Shown: positions 16,978 through 26,091 of the stretch, piece by piece | Layout of the letters: every line of letters begins with the position of its first letter | How positions within the stretch are numbered: position 1 is the first letter of the stretch | Source of the DNA: CBDBBY01 sp965205055 | GTDB taxonomy: Bacteria; Pseudomonadota; Alphaproteobacteria; Rhodobacterales; Rhodobacteraceae | Length of the DNA: 64,000 bases | Assembly (NCBI GenBank): GCA_965205055.1 | Contig: OZ242030.1 | Coordinates: 3,968,001 to 4,032,000 of the forward strand | Direction of reading: 5' to 3' | Made by a program: the position numbers and the translations under genes | The notes under the pieces: model-generated | Seen by the model: only the letters and a program-made list of their open reading frames with translations | Databases searched by the model: none | Told to the model about the DNA's origin: nothing

Positions 16978-19407
16978 ATGAAGTTCACCTTGTCTTGGCT
17001 CAAAGACCACTTGGAAACCGTCGCCAGCGCGGACGAGATCGCTGAAGCGCTGACCGATTTAGGTCTTGAGCTGGAATCATTGACCAACCCGGCGGATGAA
17101 TTCGCGGCGTTCACGATTTGCCGCGTCGTTGAGGCCAGGAAACACCCGAACGCTGACCGTCTGCAGGTCTGCATGCTCGAAACATTTCCTGATGGTTCCG
17201 GAGGGCGCGCGGAACGGGTGCAGGTCGTTTGCGGGGCGCCCAATGCAAGGGCGGGCCTCGTCGGCGTTTTCGCGCCTGTCGGGACGCACATTCCCGGAAC
17301 GGGCGTGGATCTGGCCTCGGGCGAAATTCGCGGCGTCGTCAGCAATGGAATGCTGTGCTCCGAACGGGAGCTGATGATTTCCGACGACCACGAGGGTATC
17401 ATCGATCTCCCTGAAGATGCGCAACTTGGAGCCAAATTCGCCGATTATCGCGGTTTGAACGATCCGGTCTTCGATATTGCCGTCACGCCGAATCGTCCCG
17501 ACGCTTTGGGCGTGCGCGGTATCGCGCTCGATCTGGAAGCTCGCGGAATCGGCAAATTGAAGCCGCCGCAAGTCCGCGGGATCAAGGGCGCATTCCAAAG
17601 CGGGATCAAGGTCGCGATCGACAGAGATTTGAAGCCGAAAGCTTGTCCGGCATTTTTCGGACGCATGGTCAGAGGCGTGCGAAACGGATCGTCTCCCGAT
17701 TGGATTCGGCGGCGTTTGGAAGCGGTCGGTCTCAGGCCGATTTCAGCCCTTGTCGACATCACGAACTACGTGATGCTGGACAGGAACAGGCCGCTTCACG
17801 CTTTCGATGCGGACAAGGTGGTCGGCGGACTGAGGGTGCATTTCGCAGAGGGCGGCGAAAAGCTCGTCGCATTGGACGGCGGAACCTACGAATTCGAAAA
17901 CGGAATGATTGCGATTTCCGATGATCGCGGCATCGAGAGCATTGCAGGCATCATGGGCGGGGAATCCACCGGCTGCACGGATGAGACAGTTAACGTGTTT
18001 GTCGAAAGTGCGCTTTGGGATCCCGTGGCCACGGCGAAGACCGGCCGGAAACTGAATGTCGAATCGGATGCGAGGTATCGTTTCGAGCGTGGGGTAGACC
18101 CGGCGTACGCGCTGGAAGGCTTGGATTTGGCGATCGGCATGATCTTGGATTGCTGCGGCGGAGAACCTTCGGAGCTCGCGGGCGACGGCGCCATTCCCGA
18201 CGTGTCGCGCCAGTCTTCTTTGCGGATCGCGCGCGTCGAAAGCCTGACTGGGATGGAGGTTCCGGCTGAACGGCAAGTTGAAATTCTTGAATCTTTGGGG
18301 TTCCGGCCGGAACTCGGCAAGGACCGGATTGTCGTAAGCGTTCCTTCTTGGAGGCCAGATATCGAAGGCGAAGCGGATATTGTCGAGGAAGTCGCGAGAA
18401 TAGCTTCCCTGTCGAAATTGAAAGGGGCTCCGTTGCGCCGCGTCGACAAGGGCGTGGTGCGCCCTGTGCTCACCCCGCTCCAGAACCGCGAGCGCTCCGC
18501 CCGCAGGGCAATCGCTTCCTTAGGCTACAGCGAATGCGTGACGTATTCGTTCCTCGACGACGGATTGGCTCGACACTTTTGCGGTGCCGACGATCTGGTC
18601 AGGCTCGAAAACCCGATTTCGACAGCGCTGAACGTCATGAGGCCCGACCTTCTTCCGTGCTTGCTCGCCGCGGCGGCTCGAAATCAAGCGCGCGGCTGCT
18701 TTGACTTGGCCTTGTTCGAAGTCGGACCGGTCTTCTTGGGCGGACAGTCCGGAGAGGAGCGATTGAACGCGACCGGCCTCTTGGTCGGAAACTCCGCCGC
18801 GAGGGGACCCCACGGCCGGTCCAGATCCGTGGATGTGTTTGATGCGAAAGCGGACGTTGAAGCTGTTTTGTCGGCAATAGGGTTCGCATCGAAAACGCTC
18901 ACGCGGGATGCGGCGCCTTATTGGCACCCTGGCCGTTCGGGATGTTTCCGCGACGCATCCGGACGCGTCGCGGCGGAGTTCGGGGAAATCAATCCGCGCG
19001 CGCTTAAAGCCGCGAAGATCAAAGGCGCCGCTGTCGGATTCACCGTTCACTTGGACGGCGGCGAAATCGCTACCGGAAGAAATTTTGCGAAATCGGCCTT
19101 GCAGCTGCCCGAACTGCAAGTTGTGGAGAGGGATTTCGCCTTCGTCCTGGATGAGAGGGTGGAGGCGGAGGAGGTCCTGCGCGCCGCCGAATCCTCCGAA
19201 TTCAGCGAATGCTTCGAAAAGGTTGCGGTATTCGACGAATTCTCCGGGCCTAAAGCGGAAGAACAGTTCGGCAAGGGAAAGAAGTCGCTGGCGTTCAGCG
19301 TCCGGCTTCAGCCGAAGGAGCGGTCATTCAAGGTGGAGCAGTTGGAAGAAATTTGCGCCGACGTCGTCAAGAACGTCTCCGATAGAGTCGGCGGCCGACT
19401 GCGCTGA
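16978..19407 (+). CDS. pheT: Phenylalanyl-tRNA synthetase beta subunit
   Basis: Beta subunit of the alpha2-beta2 enzyme that charges tRNA-Phe. The 809-residue length is normal. Domains in order are an EMAP-type tRNA-binding domain (about 40-150, with VVEARKHPNADRLQVC), B3/B4 editing domain, B5 domain, the catalytic-like core, and a C-terminal FDX-ACB anticodon-binding domain (about 715-809). ATG 16978 gives the family start MKFTLSWLKDHLET; a TTG start 7 codons earlier is less likely. Unusually, no pheS lies upstream: the preceding 2.7 kb holds the Kiwa island and intergenic sequence. Confidence 0.96.
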   Translation: MKFTLSWLKDHLETVASADEIAEALTDLGLELESLTNPADEFAAFTICRVVEARKHPNADRLQVCMLETFPDGSGGRAERVQVVCGAPNARAGLVGVFAPVGTHIPGTGVDLASGEIRGVVSNGMLCSERELMISDDHEGIIDLPEDAQLGAKFADYRGLNDPVFDIAVTPNRPDALGVRGIALDLEARGIGKLKPPQVRGIKGAFQSGIKVAIDRDLKPKACPAFFGRMVRGVRNGSSPDWIRRRLEAVGLRPISALVDITNYVMLDRNRPLHAFDADKVVGGLRVHFAEGGEKLVALDGGTYEFENGMIAISDDRGIESIAGIMGGESTGCTDETVNVFVESALWDPVATAKTGRKLNVESDARYRFERGVDPAYALEGLDLAIGMILDCCGGEPSELAGDGAIPDVSRQSSLRIARVESLTGMEVPAERQVEILESLGFRPELGKDRIVVSVPSWRPDIEGEADIVEEVARIASLSKLKGAPLRRVDKGVVRPVLTPLQNRERSARRAIASLGYSECVTYSFLDDGLARHFCGADDLVRLENPISTALNVMRPDLLPCLLAAAARNQARGCFDLALFEVGPVFLGGQSGEERLNATGLLVGNSAARGPHGRSRSVDVFDAKADVEAVLSAIGFASKTLTRDAAPYWHPGRSGCFRDASGRVAAEFGEINPRALKAAKIKGAAVGFTVHLDGGEIATGRNFAKSALQLPELQVVERDFAFVLDERVEAEEVLRAAESSEFSECFEKVAVFDEFSGPKAEEQFGKGKKSLAFSVRLQPKERSFKVEQLEEICADVVKNVSDRVGGRLR

Positions 19408-19448
19408 TCTCGGGCGGAACATGCGGCACGGGCTCCGGCGGGCGGATG

Positions 19449-20993
19449 TCAAAAATCGGTGGGCGCTCCGCCTTCGCGCTTCCGCCGCTCGACGAAATCG
19501 GCTAGTTCCTCTCTGATCGCAGGATCGATTGCCGGCGGTTTGAATTCAGCCAGAATGGCCTTGTAGATCTTGCGCGCTCTCTGCGCCGACCACACGCCCC
19601 CGTTGAGGTTCCAAGCTTCATAGTTCCGCCAATCGCTAAGGAACGGCTCGTAAAACGCAGTCGTGTATCGATCCTGCGTGTGCTGCGCACCGAAGAAATG
19701 TCCGTCGCTTCCAACCTCCGCGACGGCGTCGTAAGCGATTCCGCCTTCATCCGTGGCAGTGAGCGGGGATTCGAAATACCGCAGAATTTGCTGAAGCATT
19801 TCGCAGTCCATCACGAACTTTTCAGGCGATGCGATCAACCCGCCTTCAAGCCATCCCGCGCCATGGTACACGACATTCGAGTGGGACTGCACTGCCGACC
19901 AGAGCGAGTTGCAGCTCTCCCACATGGCCTGTCCGTCCGGAACATTGGCTGCGCATGCATTCGTCGCCCGCATCGGCAGGTTGTAGCGTCGGCACATCTG
20001 GCCGGTAATCTGGGTGGCTCGCATGTACTCGGGCGTTCCGAAAGCCGGAGCGCCCGACCTCATGTCGACATTCGATGTGAATGTGCCGAAAACCACAGAC
20101 GCTCCGGGCCGTATGAATTCGAGAAGAGCGATTGCCGCCAAACCTTCAGCGATCGACTGTGTGACCGCTCCGGGCATGGTGACGGGCGCCATCGCGCCCG
20201 CCAAAGTGAAGGGCGTGATGAAGACCGCTTGATTTTTGCGAGCCAGCCGCATCGCTCCGTCCAGCATGGGGAAATCATGCTTCAAGGGCGAAGTCGAGTT
20301 GATGTTCGTGAAGAACTTTGGCGACGCCTCGAATTCTTCATGCGTATGGCCGCCTGCGATTCGCACCATTTCCATGGCGTCCTCGACTCGCTCGGCTCCG
20401 AGCGAGTAGCCGTGCGCGACCTTGTCGCAAATGGTCAGCTTTTCGAACAGGCAATCCAAGTGCCGAACGGAAGCATGGATGTCCACCGGTTCGACCGGAT
20501 ATCCGCAACAGATATGGATGCAGTTGAAATACTGAGTGAGCCGCAGGAAATCCTTGAAATACGCAAATGTCCCCACTTGCTTGCCATTATCGAGATCGAA
20601 GGTGTTGGGCGGCGACGAGACATTGCCGAAAATCAGATGATCGCCGCCTATGATCACTCTTCGCTCGGGGTTCCTCGGAGTGATCGTGAACTGGCCCGGA
20701 CATTTTGAAACCATCTCCATCACGAAGTCGCTGTCCATCCGCACGTTGGTTCCATCGACAATGCATCCCGCTTTTTCGAGAATGGCCGTCGCTTCCGAGT
20801 TCAGGAACTCAATGCCGATATCCTTGAGAATCCTCATGGCGCCGTTGTGAATGGCGTCCAGCCCCTCTTCGTCCAGAGGTTCGGTCGGACGATCCGTGTT
20901 TATTGGAAGCCGCCAATCCATCTGGCGGATTGCCGCTGCGGAACTTCGCGTGGCATTGGCAGAGCGTCCGCCGCTTCGACGCCTACGAACCAT
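19449..20993 (-). CDS. MttB-family trimethylamine/quaternary amine methyltransferase
   Basis: A 514-residue member of the MttB superfamily, TIM-barrel methyltransferases that take a methyl group from trimethylamine or quaternary amines to a corrinoid protein. The frame has no internal TAG, so it is of the non-pyrrolysine type that in known cases acts on glycine betaine and similar compounds. Blocks such as GVVSSPPNTFD-like (NVSSPPNTFDLDNG), TPFTLAGAMAPVT and GTPEYMRATQITGQ are typical. No cognate corrinoid protein or activator gene is in the window. ATG 20993 follows GGGAGA; the longer frame to 21041 is less likely. It converges with pheT. Confidence 0.9.
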   Translation of the reverse strand: MVRRRRSGGRSANATRSSAAAIRQMDWRLPINTDRPTEPLDEEGLDAIHNGAMRILKDIGIEFLNSEATAILEKAGCIVDGTNVRMDSDFVMEMVSKCPGQFTITPRNPERRVIIGGDHLIFGNVSSPPNTFDLDNGKQVGTFAYFKDFLRLTQYFNCIHICCGYPVEPVDIHASVRHLDCLFEKLTICDKVAHGYSLGAERVEDAMEMVRIAGGHTHEEFEASPKFFTNINSTSPLKHDFPMLDGAMRLARKNQAVFITPFTLAGAMAPVTMPGAVTQSIAEGLAAIALLEFIRPGASVVFGTFTSNVDMRSGAPAFGTPEYMRATQITGQMCRRYNLPMRATNACAANVPDGQAMWESCNSLWSAVQSHSNVVYHGAGWLEGGLIASPEKFVMDCEMLQQILRYFESPLTATDEGGIAYDAVAEVGSDGHFFGAQHTQDRYTTAFYEPFLSDWRNYEAWNLNGGVWSAQRARKIYKAILAEFKPPAIDPAIREELADFVERRKREGGAPTDF

Positions 20994-21144
20994 CGGCTGT
21001 GTCTCCCGAGCCAAGTGCTGCGCTGAAAGCAAAGTCTTCAAAATGCATTCCTGTCAATCCAAAAAGAAGCAAATTTGAGATGACGACGGCCGAACTGATG
21101 AAAACGAGTGCGCGAAGGTGAATTCGGCGGATCAGTTGCGCGAT

Positions 21145-21888
21145 TCAACACCGTTTGTCGGAAGCGGCGGATGTTCCCGGAGATTGCTCTTCCCTTTCGG
21201 AAATCCAAGCCGGCAACTCGCCTATATCTTCAAGCACCGTTTCGGCGAACGGAGTCAGGTCGGATCTCTCGGCCAAACCCGTCAATACGCCCACGACGAT
21301 CATTTCGGCGCTGCGGCCCGCTTGCAGATCGGTCAAGCTGTCTCCGACGAAAATCGTCTCCTCCGGCGGAATGCCGGTCGCGCCGCAAAAGGCCAGCAGC
21401 ATCCCGGGATCGGGCTTTTCGCCGTATCCGCTGTCCCAGCCGGCGATGAACTTGAAGAATTCCAGCACGCCGGCGGACTCAAGATGCGATCTTGCAACGG
21501 ATTCCGAATCATTGGTGGCGATGCCGAGTCTGAATCCGGCAGATTCGAAACGCTGCATCAGCGGCAGCAAAGGCGCCGCCTCGACTTGAGCGGCCTCGCT
21601 GCTGGTTTTCAAGACGAGCTCGAAAATGGATTGGCCGGGCCATTTCGGAAACTCGGCTCGCAGCCGCGCGGAAATTTGCGACATCGACGCGTAGACGATG
21701 AAGCAGTCCGGCTCGAATTTCCCGGATTCGAAATCGAAACCGAGATTCTTGCCCGCCTTGGCGGCGATGCTTCGGTCCCCATGCGCCAGCTGCAAAAGCA
21801 GGTCGGATATCCAGTTCGTCCACGATTTGCTGAAATCGAACAAGGTTCCATCTTTGTCGAAAAGAATCCCTTTGACAGCCTTGGCCAT
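21145..21888 (-). CDS. HAD-family phosphatase (phosphoglycolate phosphatase-like)
   Basis: A 247-residue haloacid dehalogenase-type hydrolase. The catalytic block is FDKDGTLFD with Asp11 and Asp13, motif II is GIATND, and motif IV is FVGDSLTDLQAG. Length and cap position suit phosphoglycolate phosphatase-like enzymes that remove phosphate from small metabolites. ATG 21888 starts two bases after the stop of the DUF3572 gene, indicating translational coupling. An in-frame TTG at 21900 is a weaker alternative. Confidence 0.88.
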   Translation of the reverse strand: MAKAVKGILFDKDGTLFDFSKSWTNWISDLLLQLAHGDRSIAAKAGKNLGFDFESGKFEPDCFIVYASMSQISARLRAEFPKWPGQSIFELVLKTSSEAAQVEAAPLLPLMQRFESAGFRLGIATNDSESVARSHLESAGVLEFFKFIAGWDSGYGEKPDPGMLLAFCGATGIPPEETIFVGDSLTDLQAGRSAEMIVVGVLTGLAERSDLTPFAETVLEDIGELPAWISEREEQSPGTSAASDKRC

Positions 21889-21890
21889 GA

Positions 21891-22169
21891 TCAAGTCCAA
21901 TTCGGCGCGTCGCCGCCGGGGAGCGCTTTCCTTGCCTCCATCGGCAAGTCGAAAGGCAGCGACAGGTCTTCGCAGAAGGCGACGACCATGTCTTCGGATG
22001 ACAGCAGGAAATCAATCACCGAAGCCAGAAATTCCGGATTTGACGCGTGCTCCTTGAAATCTTCGATTGTCACGCCTGTGGCACGAGCGAAATTGCCGAA
22101 CGTCCGCTCGTCTTTGGCAAGCCACTCGATCATCTTGATCGCAACCATTTCCGCATCTTCACGTTTCAT
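21891..22169 (-). CDS. DUF3572 family protein
   Basis: A 92-residue acidic helical protein with the DUF3572 pattern: a start around LAKDERTFGNFARATGV, then NPEFLASVIDFLLSSEDMVVAF. The family is widespread in alphaproteobacteria and often lies just upstream of a HAD phosphatase as here. Function unknown. ATG 22169 follows GGGAAG. The stop codon is two bases from the phosphatase start. Confidence 0.85.
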   Translation of the reverse strand: MKREDAEMVAIKMIEWLAKDERTFGNFARATGVTIEDFKEHASNPEFLASVIDFLLSSEDMVVAFCEDLSLPFDLPMEARKALPGGDAPNWT

Positions 22170-22351
22170 GTGCTTCCCGCCGCGAAATTAATGGACAGAT
22201 CCGTTCCGTTGAGTGGCCATACAACATTGGAGACGGCGGCAATAGCGCAAGATTCGCCCGCTCACGCAATCCTTGCGTGAAAAATTCGATAGCGTGGGGC
22301 GTCGTACTGGGTGGACTTCCGCCCAACTTCACCAGAGCCACGCATCCGCGC
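22170..22351. other. Short intergenic region with a perfect inverted repeat
   Basis: TCACGCAATCCTTGCGTGA at 22262-22280 is a perfect 8-bp stem with a 3-base loop. It is flanked by an A-run on the right rather than a U-run, so it is not a standard terminator in either direction. It lies at the border between host DNA and the DUF262-HEPN cassette. Confidence 0.5.
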
Positions 22352-22522
22352 TTATCGATGGTGTATCGAAATCGTGCAGCTACACTTAAAACGCATGCCG
22401 CCAATCAATGCGTCCTTATGCGGGACGACGCGACGCCCGTTTAGCTGCGCAACAATTTTCTGACCAACCCTGTATAATTCGTGCAGCATTTCCGCGACGG
22501 AAATACCGCCTTGGTTCATCAT
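22352..22522 (-). CDS. Small protein overlapping the HEPN gene end
   Basis: A 56-codon frame whose ATG at 22522 overlaps the HEPN stop codon by one base (TAATG), so it could be translated by re-initiation. The product begins MMNQGGISVAEMLHELYRVG and contains a basic middle and a CSC near the end. No family is recognised. It may be a genuine third component of the cassette or a chance frame; composition is closer to the host than that of the two genes upstream. Confidence 0.4.
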   Translation of the reverse strand: MMNQGGISVAEMLHELYRVGQKIVAQLNGRRVVPHKDALIGGMRFKCSCTISIHHR

Positions 22523-22995
22523 TAATTCCCGATCCACAGCGCACTCTGAAACCAGTCCAATACAACATGTCCGGATTCGTAGAATTCACGCACCTCCCTC
22601 AACGTCGCATGAAATGGCCTCCCATGCGCTACGTCATTACGGTTACTTATGATGTTTCCGTAGGCAATCCATGCCGCCAAGTTCTCATTTTTCAACCTTT
22701 CGAACTCGTGCTTGTTCGAATCACCAAATCGCCCAACCGCGTTTTCAATATTTTCTGGACTCGCGCTTCTGAATGCCCTGTCAGCATACTTTACATCGTA
22801 GTTGCAACTCCCAATTTCACGCAACGATTTACCATGAGCATTCGTCAAATTCTTTAAAATGTTTTCAAACTCAGCGCACATGCTAACTAGCAAGCCCTGA
22901 ACAAGCAGCGCTTCAATGCGTCCATCAACAATCATCCGTTCCTCAATATGAATCCTGCAAAGATCCAATAGCACATCAATTTTATTGACTCTCAT
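22522..22995 (-). CDS. HEPN-domain ribonuclease-like protein
   Basis: A 157-residue mainly helical protein with the HEPN catalytic signature R-x4-H: R119 to H124 in NRNDVAHG, followed by the usual helix REVREFYESGHVVLDWF. HEPN proteins of this form (the RiboL-PSP or MAE_28990-like groups) are metal-independent RNases used in toxin-antitoxin, abortive infection and CRISPR systems. It lies 15 bases after the DUF262 gene on the same strand, so it is the probable effector of a two-gene cassette. No clear Shine-Dalgarno precedes ATG 22995, so coupling is likely. AT-rich. Confidence 0.8.
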   Translation of the reverse strand: MRVNKIDVLLDLCRIHIEERMIVDGRIEALLVQGLLVSMCAEFENILKNLTNAHGKSLREIGSCNYDVKYADRAFRSASPENIENAVGRFGDSNKHEFERLKNENLAAWIAYGNIISNRNDVAHGRPFHATLREVREFYESGHVVLDWFQSALWIGN

Positions 22996-23010
22996 AAATA
23001 AAGTCGAAAA

Positions 23011-24528
23011 TTACGTACCGAAAAGATGCGCTGCTGCCGCACTGAGCCGTCTAGCGACCACACTTTCATCCGTAGTTCCGCTAATTGTATTCTCTTGAAA
23101 CGCCTTATCATCAATAAGTTTCTTAAAACGCGCCTCAATATCCTCAGGAATTACCGAAAGTCCATGCGAAAAGGCGACCATTACAGCATCAAACACAGCG
23201 GCGTTAATGCCCGTTCTGATATGAAACGGACGAGCACCGAGACAATCAACCACCGATCGACAAGTCGCTTCAAATGTCTCCCTGTAAAGCAACAATTCGG
23301 AAGGCTCTGGGTTTCTATTCGTCTTCATAAAATTATTCAAAAATACTTTCATCGGTTTCTTGTATCCTTCAGTGCTTCTCAATGCAAAAAAACGAAGAAT
23401 CAATTCAACATCCCGCTTGCGACGGTCCGGTTCCGGCTTGCCAAAAATCGCTCTCCAATTTTCAATACGATTCAGATCATCCAAAAATTTAGACAGTTCA
23501 CCGTGATAAACACAATCCCGTATTTCCTGATTTGCCAAAGCAGTCCCGCCCGTATTAAGTCGTTCGAATATATGAAACATGCTGGTATCGTCATTCGGCT
23601 CAAGTTGCATTACAATGAATGCTCTTAGTGTCGCGTTCCTGAGCTTCCTCCGATCATTACGTTCAAGCGTAGAAAAAGTTTTTCCAACATATTCGCTACT
23701 TTCATTTAGGCCTTTGAGATCGAACTGTGGCCGAAAACCGTTTACCTCATCTCCAAACCTACCGTCAAAAAAGTCGAAAACCGTCCGAAGCCGTTGCTGA
23801 CCATCAATGACAAGATAATCTTGACTGTCGCGCACTGTATACAAAAAAACCGCAGGAACGGGCAACCCAACTAAAAACGATTCAATGAGTCTGCTGGATT
23901 GGTTTTGGGTCCACACAAAACTCCGCTGAAATGTCGGCACATTTATCTCGTTGTCCTTCCACTTTCTGTGTAAAACCTCCAACGTGTAATCCGCGGGATA
24001 AGTGGCAATTTGGTATACGGGAAGTGAGCTCTCAGTGTCTTTCAATTCCGACGTGATTGTTTCAATCGTAGACTCGGTATGTTCATCAACATTATTGATG
24101 ATTTTCTTAAGCAGATCAGCGTGATCTTGTACCCATGGAATGATCTCGTCCCACTGTGTTTTATCGTCCCGGCACCATTCCCGTAAGATTCCAATGGTTC
24201 GACCTTCGCGTTCTCCCTTTCTTGTGTAAAATTTCTGATCGTGTTTTAGGCTGTTACGGATCTTTTCTGAGTATGCTTTCGTTCGTTGAAAGCGCTCCGG
24301 CGAATCATCGCCTCCAGATTTGATGTAGATCCAGAGTCTGCTGGGATTTCCGAGGTTGATCTGGATTTTATCTTTGTGTATGCCGATTTCAATTGACCAC
24401 TGGGTATATTCTTTCGATGCGGCACCTTTAAAAATATCGACTTTTTGTGTTAGCATATCCCAAATGGAAGCGATTTTTTCGTACACTTCCTCATTTGATA
24501 TCGTTTTTGCAGCGTTGTTCTTTTCCAT
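23011..24528 (-). CDS. DUF262 (GmrS/ParB-fold) protein
   Basis: A 505-residue protein. Residues about 1-170 form an unrecognised N-terminal domain. Residues about 180-350 are DUF262, with VPTFQRSFVW, then the nucleotide-site motif DGQQR at 242-246 and FERLNTGG at 321-328. DUF262 proteins of the GmrS type hydrolyse nucleotides to drive nucleases against phage DNA. The HNH (DUF1524) domain usual in GmrD is absent here, and the neighbour is a HEPN RNase instead. ATG 24528 follows GGAA; an ATG at 24567 is also open. AT-rich codon use marks it as acquired. Confidence 0.88.
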   Translation of the reverse strand: MEKNNAAKTISNEEVYEKIASIWDMLTQKVDIFKGAASKEYTQWSIEIGIHKDKIQINLGNPSRLWIYIKSGGDDSPERFQRTKAYSEKIRNSLKHDQKFYTRKGEREGRTIGILREWCRDDKTQWDEIIPWVQDHADLLKKIINNVDEHTESTIETITSELKDTESSLPVYQIATYPADYTLEVLHRKWKDNEINVPTFQRSFVWTQNQSSRLIESFLVGLPVPAVFLYTVRDSQDYLVIDGQQRLRTVFDFFDGRFGDEVNGFRPQFDLKGLNESSEYVGKTFSTLERNDRRKLRNATLRAFIVMQLEPNDDTSMFHIFERLNTGGTALANQEIRDCVYHGELSKFLDDLNRIENWRAIFGKPEPDRRKRDVELILRFFALRSTEGYKKPMKVFLNNFMKTNRNPEPSELLLYRETFEATCRSVVDCLGARPFHIRTGINAAVFDAVMVAFSHGLSVIPEDIEARFKKLIDDKAFQENTISGTTDESVVARRLSAAAAHLFGT

Positions 24529-25167
24529 TACAAGTTCCAGACTGTGATAATTACCGGGCAACCGCATGATAATGGCTTTGCGCAGACTGCATTCAGAAAT
24601 TTACGCGAGGCTAATATTGGTTTCTATAGTGAGGTTCTCCGAAAATCAAGTCAATGATTGGGTTCGGGTGCGTTTATTTTTTAGTAATATTTGAGTTTCC
24701 GCGCCTCCGAGCGCGAGCAACAGAGGGCATCATGGCTGTCAAAATGCGGGACACGGAGTTTGCGCATCCGGAAGCTGTGGCGAACTTGTAAGGTTTGAAG
24801 AATAGGAGGTTAAGAAGCGTTCTTGCATTGTCCGCGAGCGCGACGATGTTGTGGCGCAGTATAGGCGCGAGGGTGGCTTGGTGCGCTGTCGCGAGTTCAG
24901 GAGCAAAGCCGTCTGTAGTCCTTGTTTTTGCCACGGCGGAAGCGCCGGTGTCTGAACGGGTCTGACAGAGCGCGGCAGTTCACTGGGGCGATTGCATGAT
25001 TGTAGAATCCGTGCGTTGAAAATTGCAATGATGATCGGATTTCACGTGCTATGTATTGCTGTATTGCCGCTGCATTGAAATTGTGAGCGCGGAAAATGCG
25101 TCCGCTGGGATTGAGCAACATAGCGCATGCCGCATCCGGCTCCCATCTCGATGGCAGGGATCCGGAC
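24529..25167. other. Intergenic region between DUF262 gene and fdhD
   Basis: About 640 bases. The left part is AT-rich and should hold the promoter of the DUF262-HEPN cassette (leftward). The remainder has host composition. A minus-strand frame at 24674-24934 is open for 86 codons but resembles nothing I know and lacks a ribosome site. Confidence 0.45.
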
Positions 25168-26091
25168 ATGGCGGGCGGAGAGATTGATGGGTGCGGAATG
25201 CAACTGAAGGATAACGCTGCGAAGTGCAGCTACCTGATAGCCCCGGATCCGAATGCGCCGAAGCTCGCGCGCAAAGTGCCGGGGATCACGCATGAGGGCG
25301 CCAACGCCTTGTTTCCTGTAGTGGAAGAACGACCGCTCACGATCTTCCTGAATTCCGCGGAGATCCTCACCGCGATGACGATAGGGGACTACCCGGAATA
25401 TCTGGCGCTAGGTTTCCTGTTCAATCAGGGAATGATCGACGGGGTCGGCGATGTTGACGGTGTGGATTTCGATGAAGAACTGGAAACTGTCGTTGTTCGT
25501 ACGGCTTCGGAAACGGACTACGAAGACAAGCTGCGCAAGAAAACGCGGACGAGCGGCTGCGCGGTGGGAACCGTTTTCGGCGACATGATGGAGCGGATTG
25601 AAGGGTTGCGACTGCCGGACGCGGAGGTCAGAACGTCTTGGCTTTATTCGCTGGCGAACAAGATCAACAGGACGCCGAGCCTGTATCTTGAAGCCGGGGC
25701 GATTCACGGAACCGTGCTTTGCCGCGAAGACGAGCCGCTCGTGTATATGGAGGACGTGGGTCGGCACAATGCAGTGGACAAGATTGCCGGATGGATGCTT
25801 ACGCAAAACTCGGAACCGCGCGACAAAATTCTTTACACGACAGGCAGGCTGACGTCTGAAATGGTTTTGAAGACTGCGGCAATGGGGATTCCGATTCTGG
25901 TTTCAAGATCCGGATTCACGGCTTGGGGCGTCGAATTGGCGAACAAGGTCGATCTCACTCTGATCGGACGCATGCGGGGAAAAAGATTCGCTTGCTTGTC
26001 GGGCGGGCGGCGGCTGGCATGGGATGCAGACGCCTCGTCGGTCGGAAAGGAAGACCCGAAGCACCGCAGGAAAGGCGCAGGCAAGGAATGA
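25168..26091 (+). CDS. fdhD: Formate dehydrogenase sulfur-transfer protein FdhD
   Basis: Transfers sulfur from a cysteine desulfurase to the molybdenum cofactor of formate dehydrogenase. The protein has the family core: EERPLTIFLN, YLALGFLFNQG, MEDVGRHNAVDKIAGW and TGRLTSEMVLKTAAMGIPIL. The cysteine motif is TSGCAVGTVFGD, with a single Cys (131), where E. coli has CGxC with two. Start choice is uncertain: ATG 25168 follows AGGGA; ATG 25096 and ATG 25198 are alternatives. It begins the overlapping fdhD-mobA-mobB-moeA operon. Confidence 0.92.
   Translation: MAGGEIDGCGMQLKDNAAKCSYLIAPDPNAPKLARKVPGITHEGANALFPVVEERPLTIFLNSAEILTAMTIGDYPEYLALGFLFNQGMIDGVGDVDGVDFDEELETVVVRTASETDYEDKLRKKTRTSGCAVGTVFGDMMERIEGLRLPDAEVRTSWLYSLANKINRTPSLYLEAGAIHGTVLCREDEPLVYMEDVGRHNAVDKIAGWMLTQNSEPRDKILYTTGRLTSEMVLKTAAMGIPILVSRSGFTAWGVELANKVDLTLIGRMRGKRFACLSGGRRLAWDADASSVGKEDPKHRRKGAGKE

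Noticed and set aside
22262..22280. Rho-independent terminator at the perfect hairpin
   Set aside because: The stem is flanked by an A-run on the plus strand and by no U-run after the stem on the minus strand.
24674..24934. 86-codon minus-strand frame between the DUF262 gene and fdhD
   Set aside because: I considered a transposase remnant, but no conserved motif was seen.
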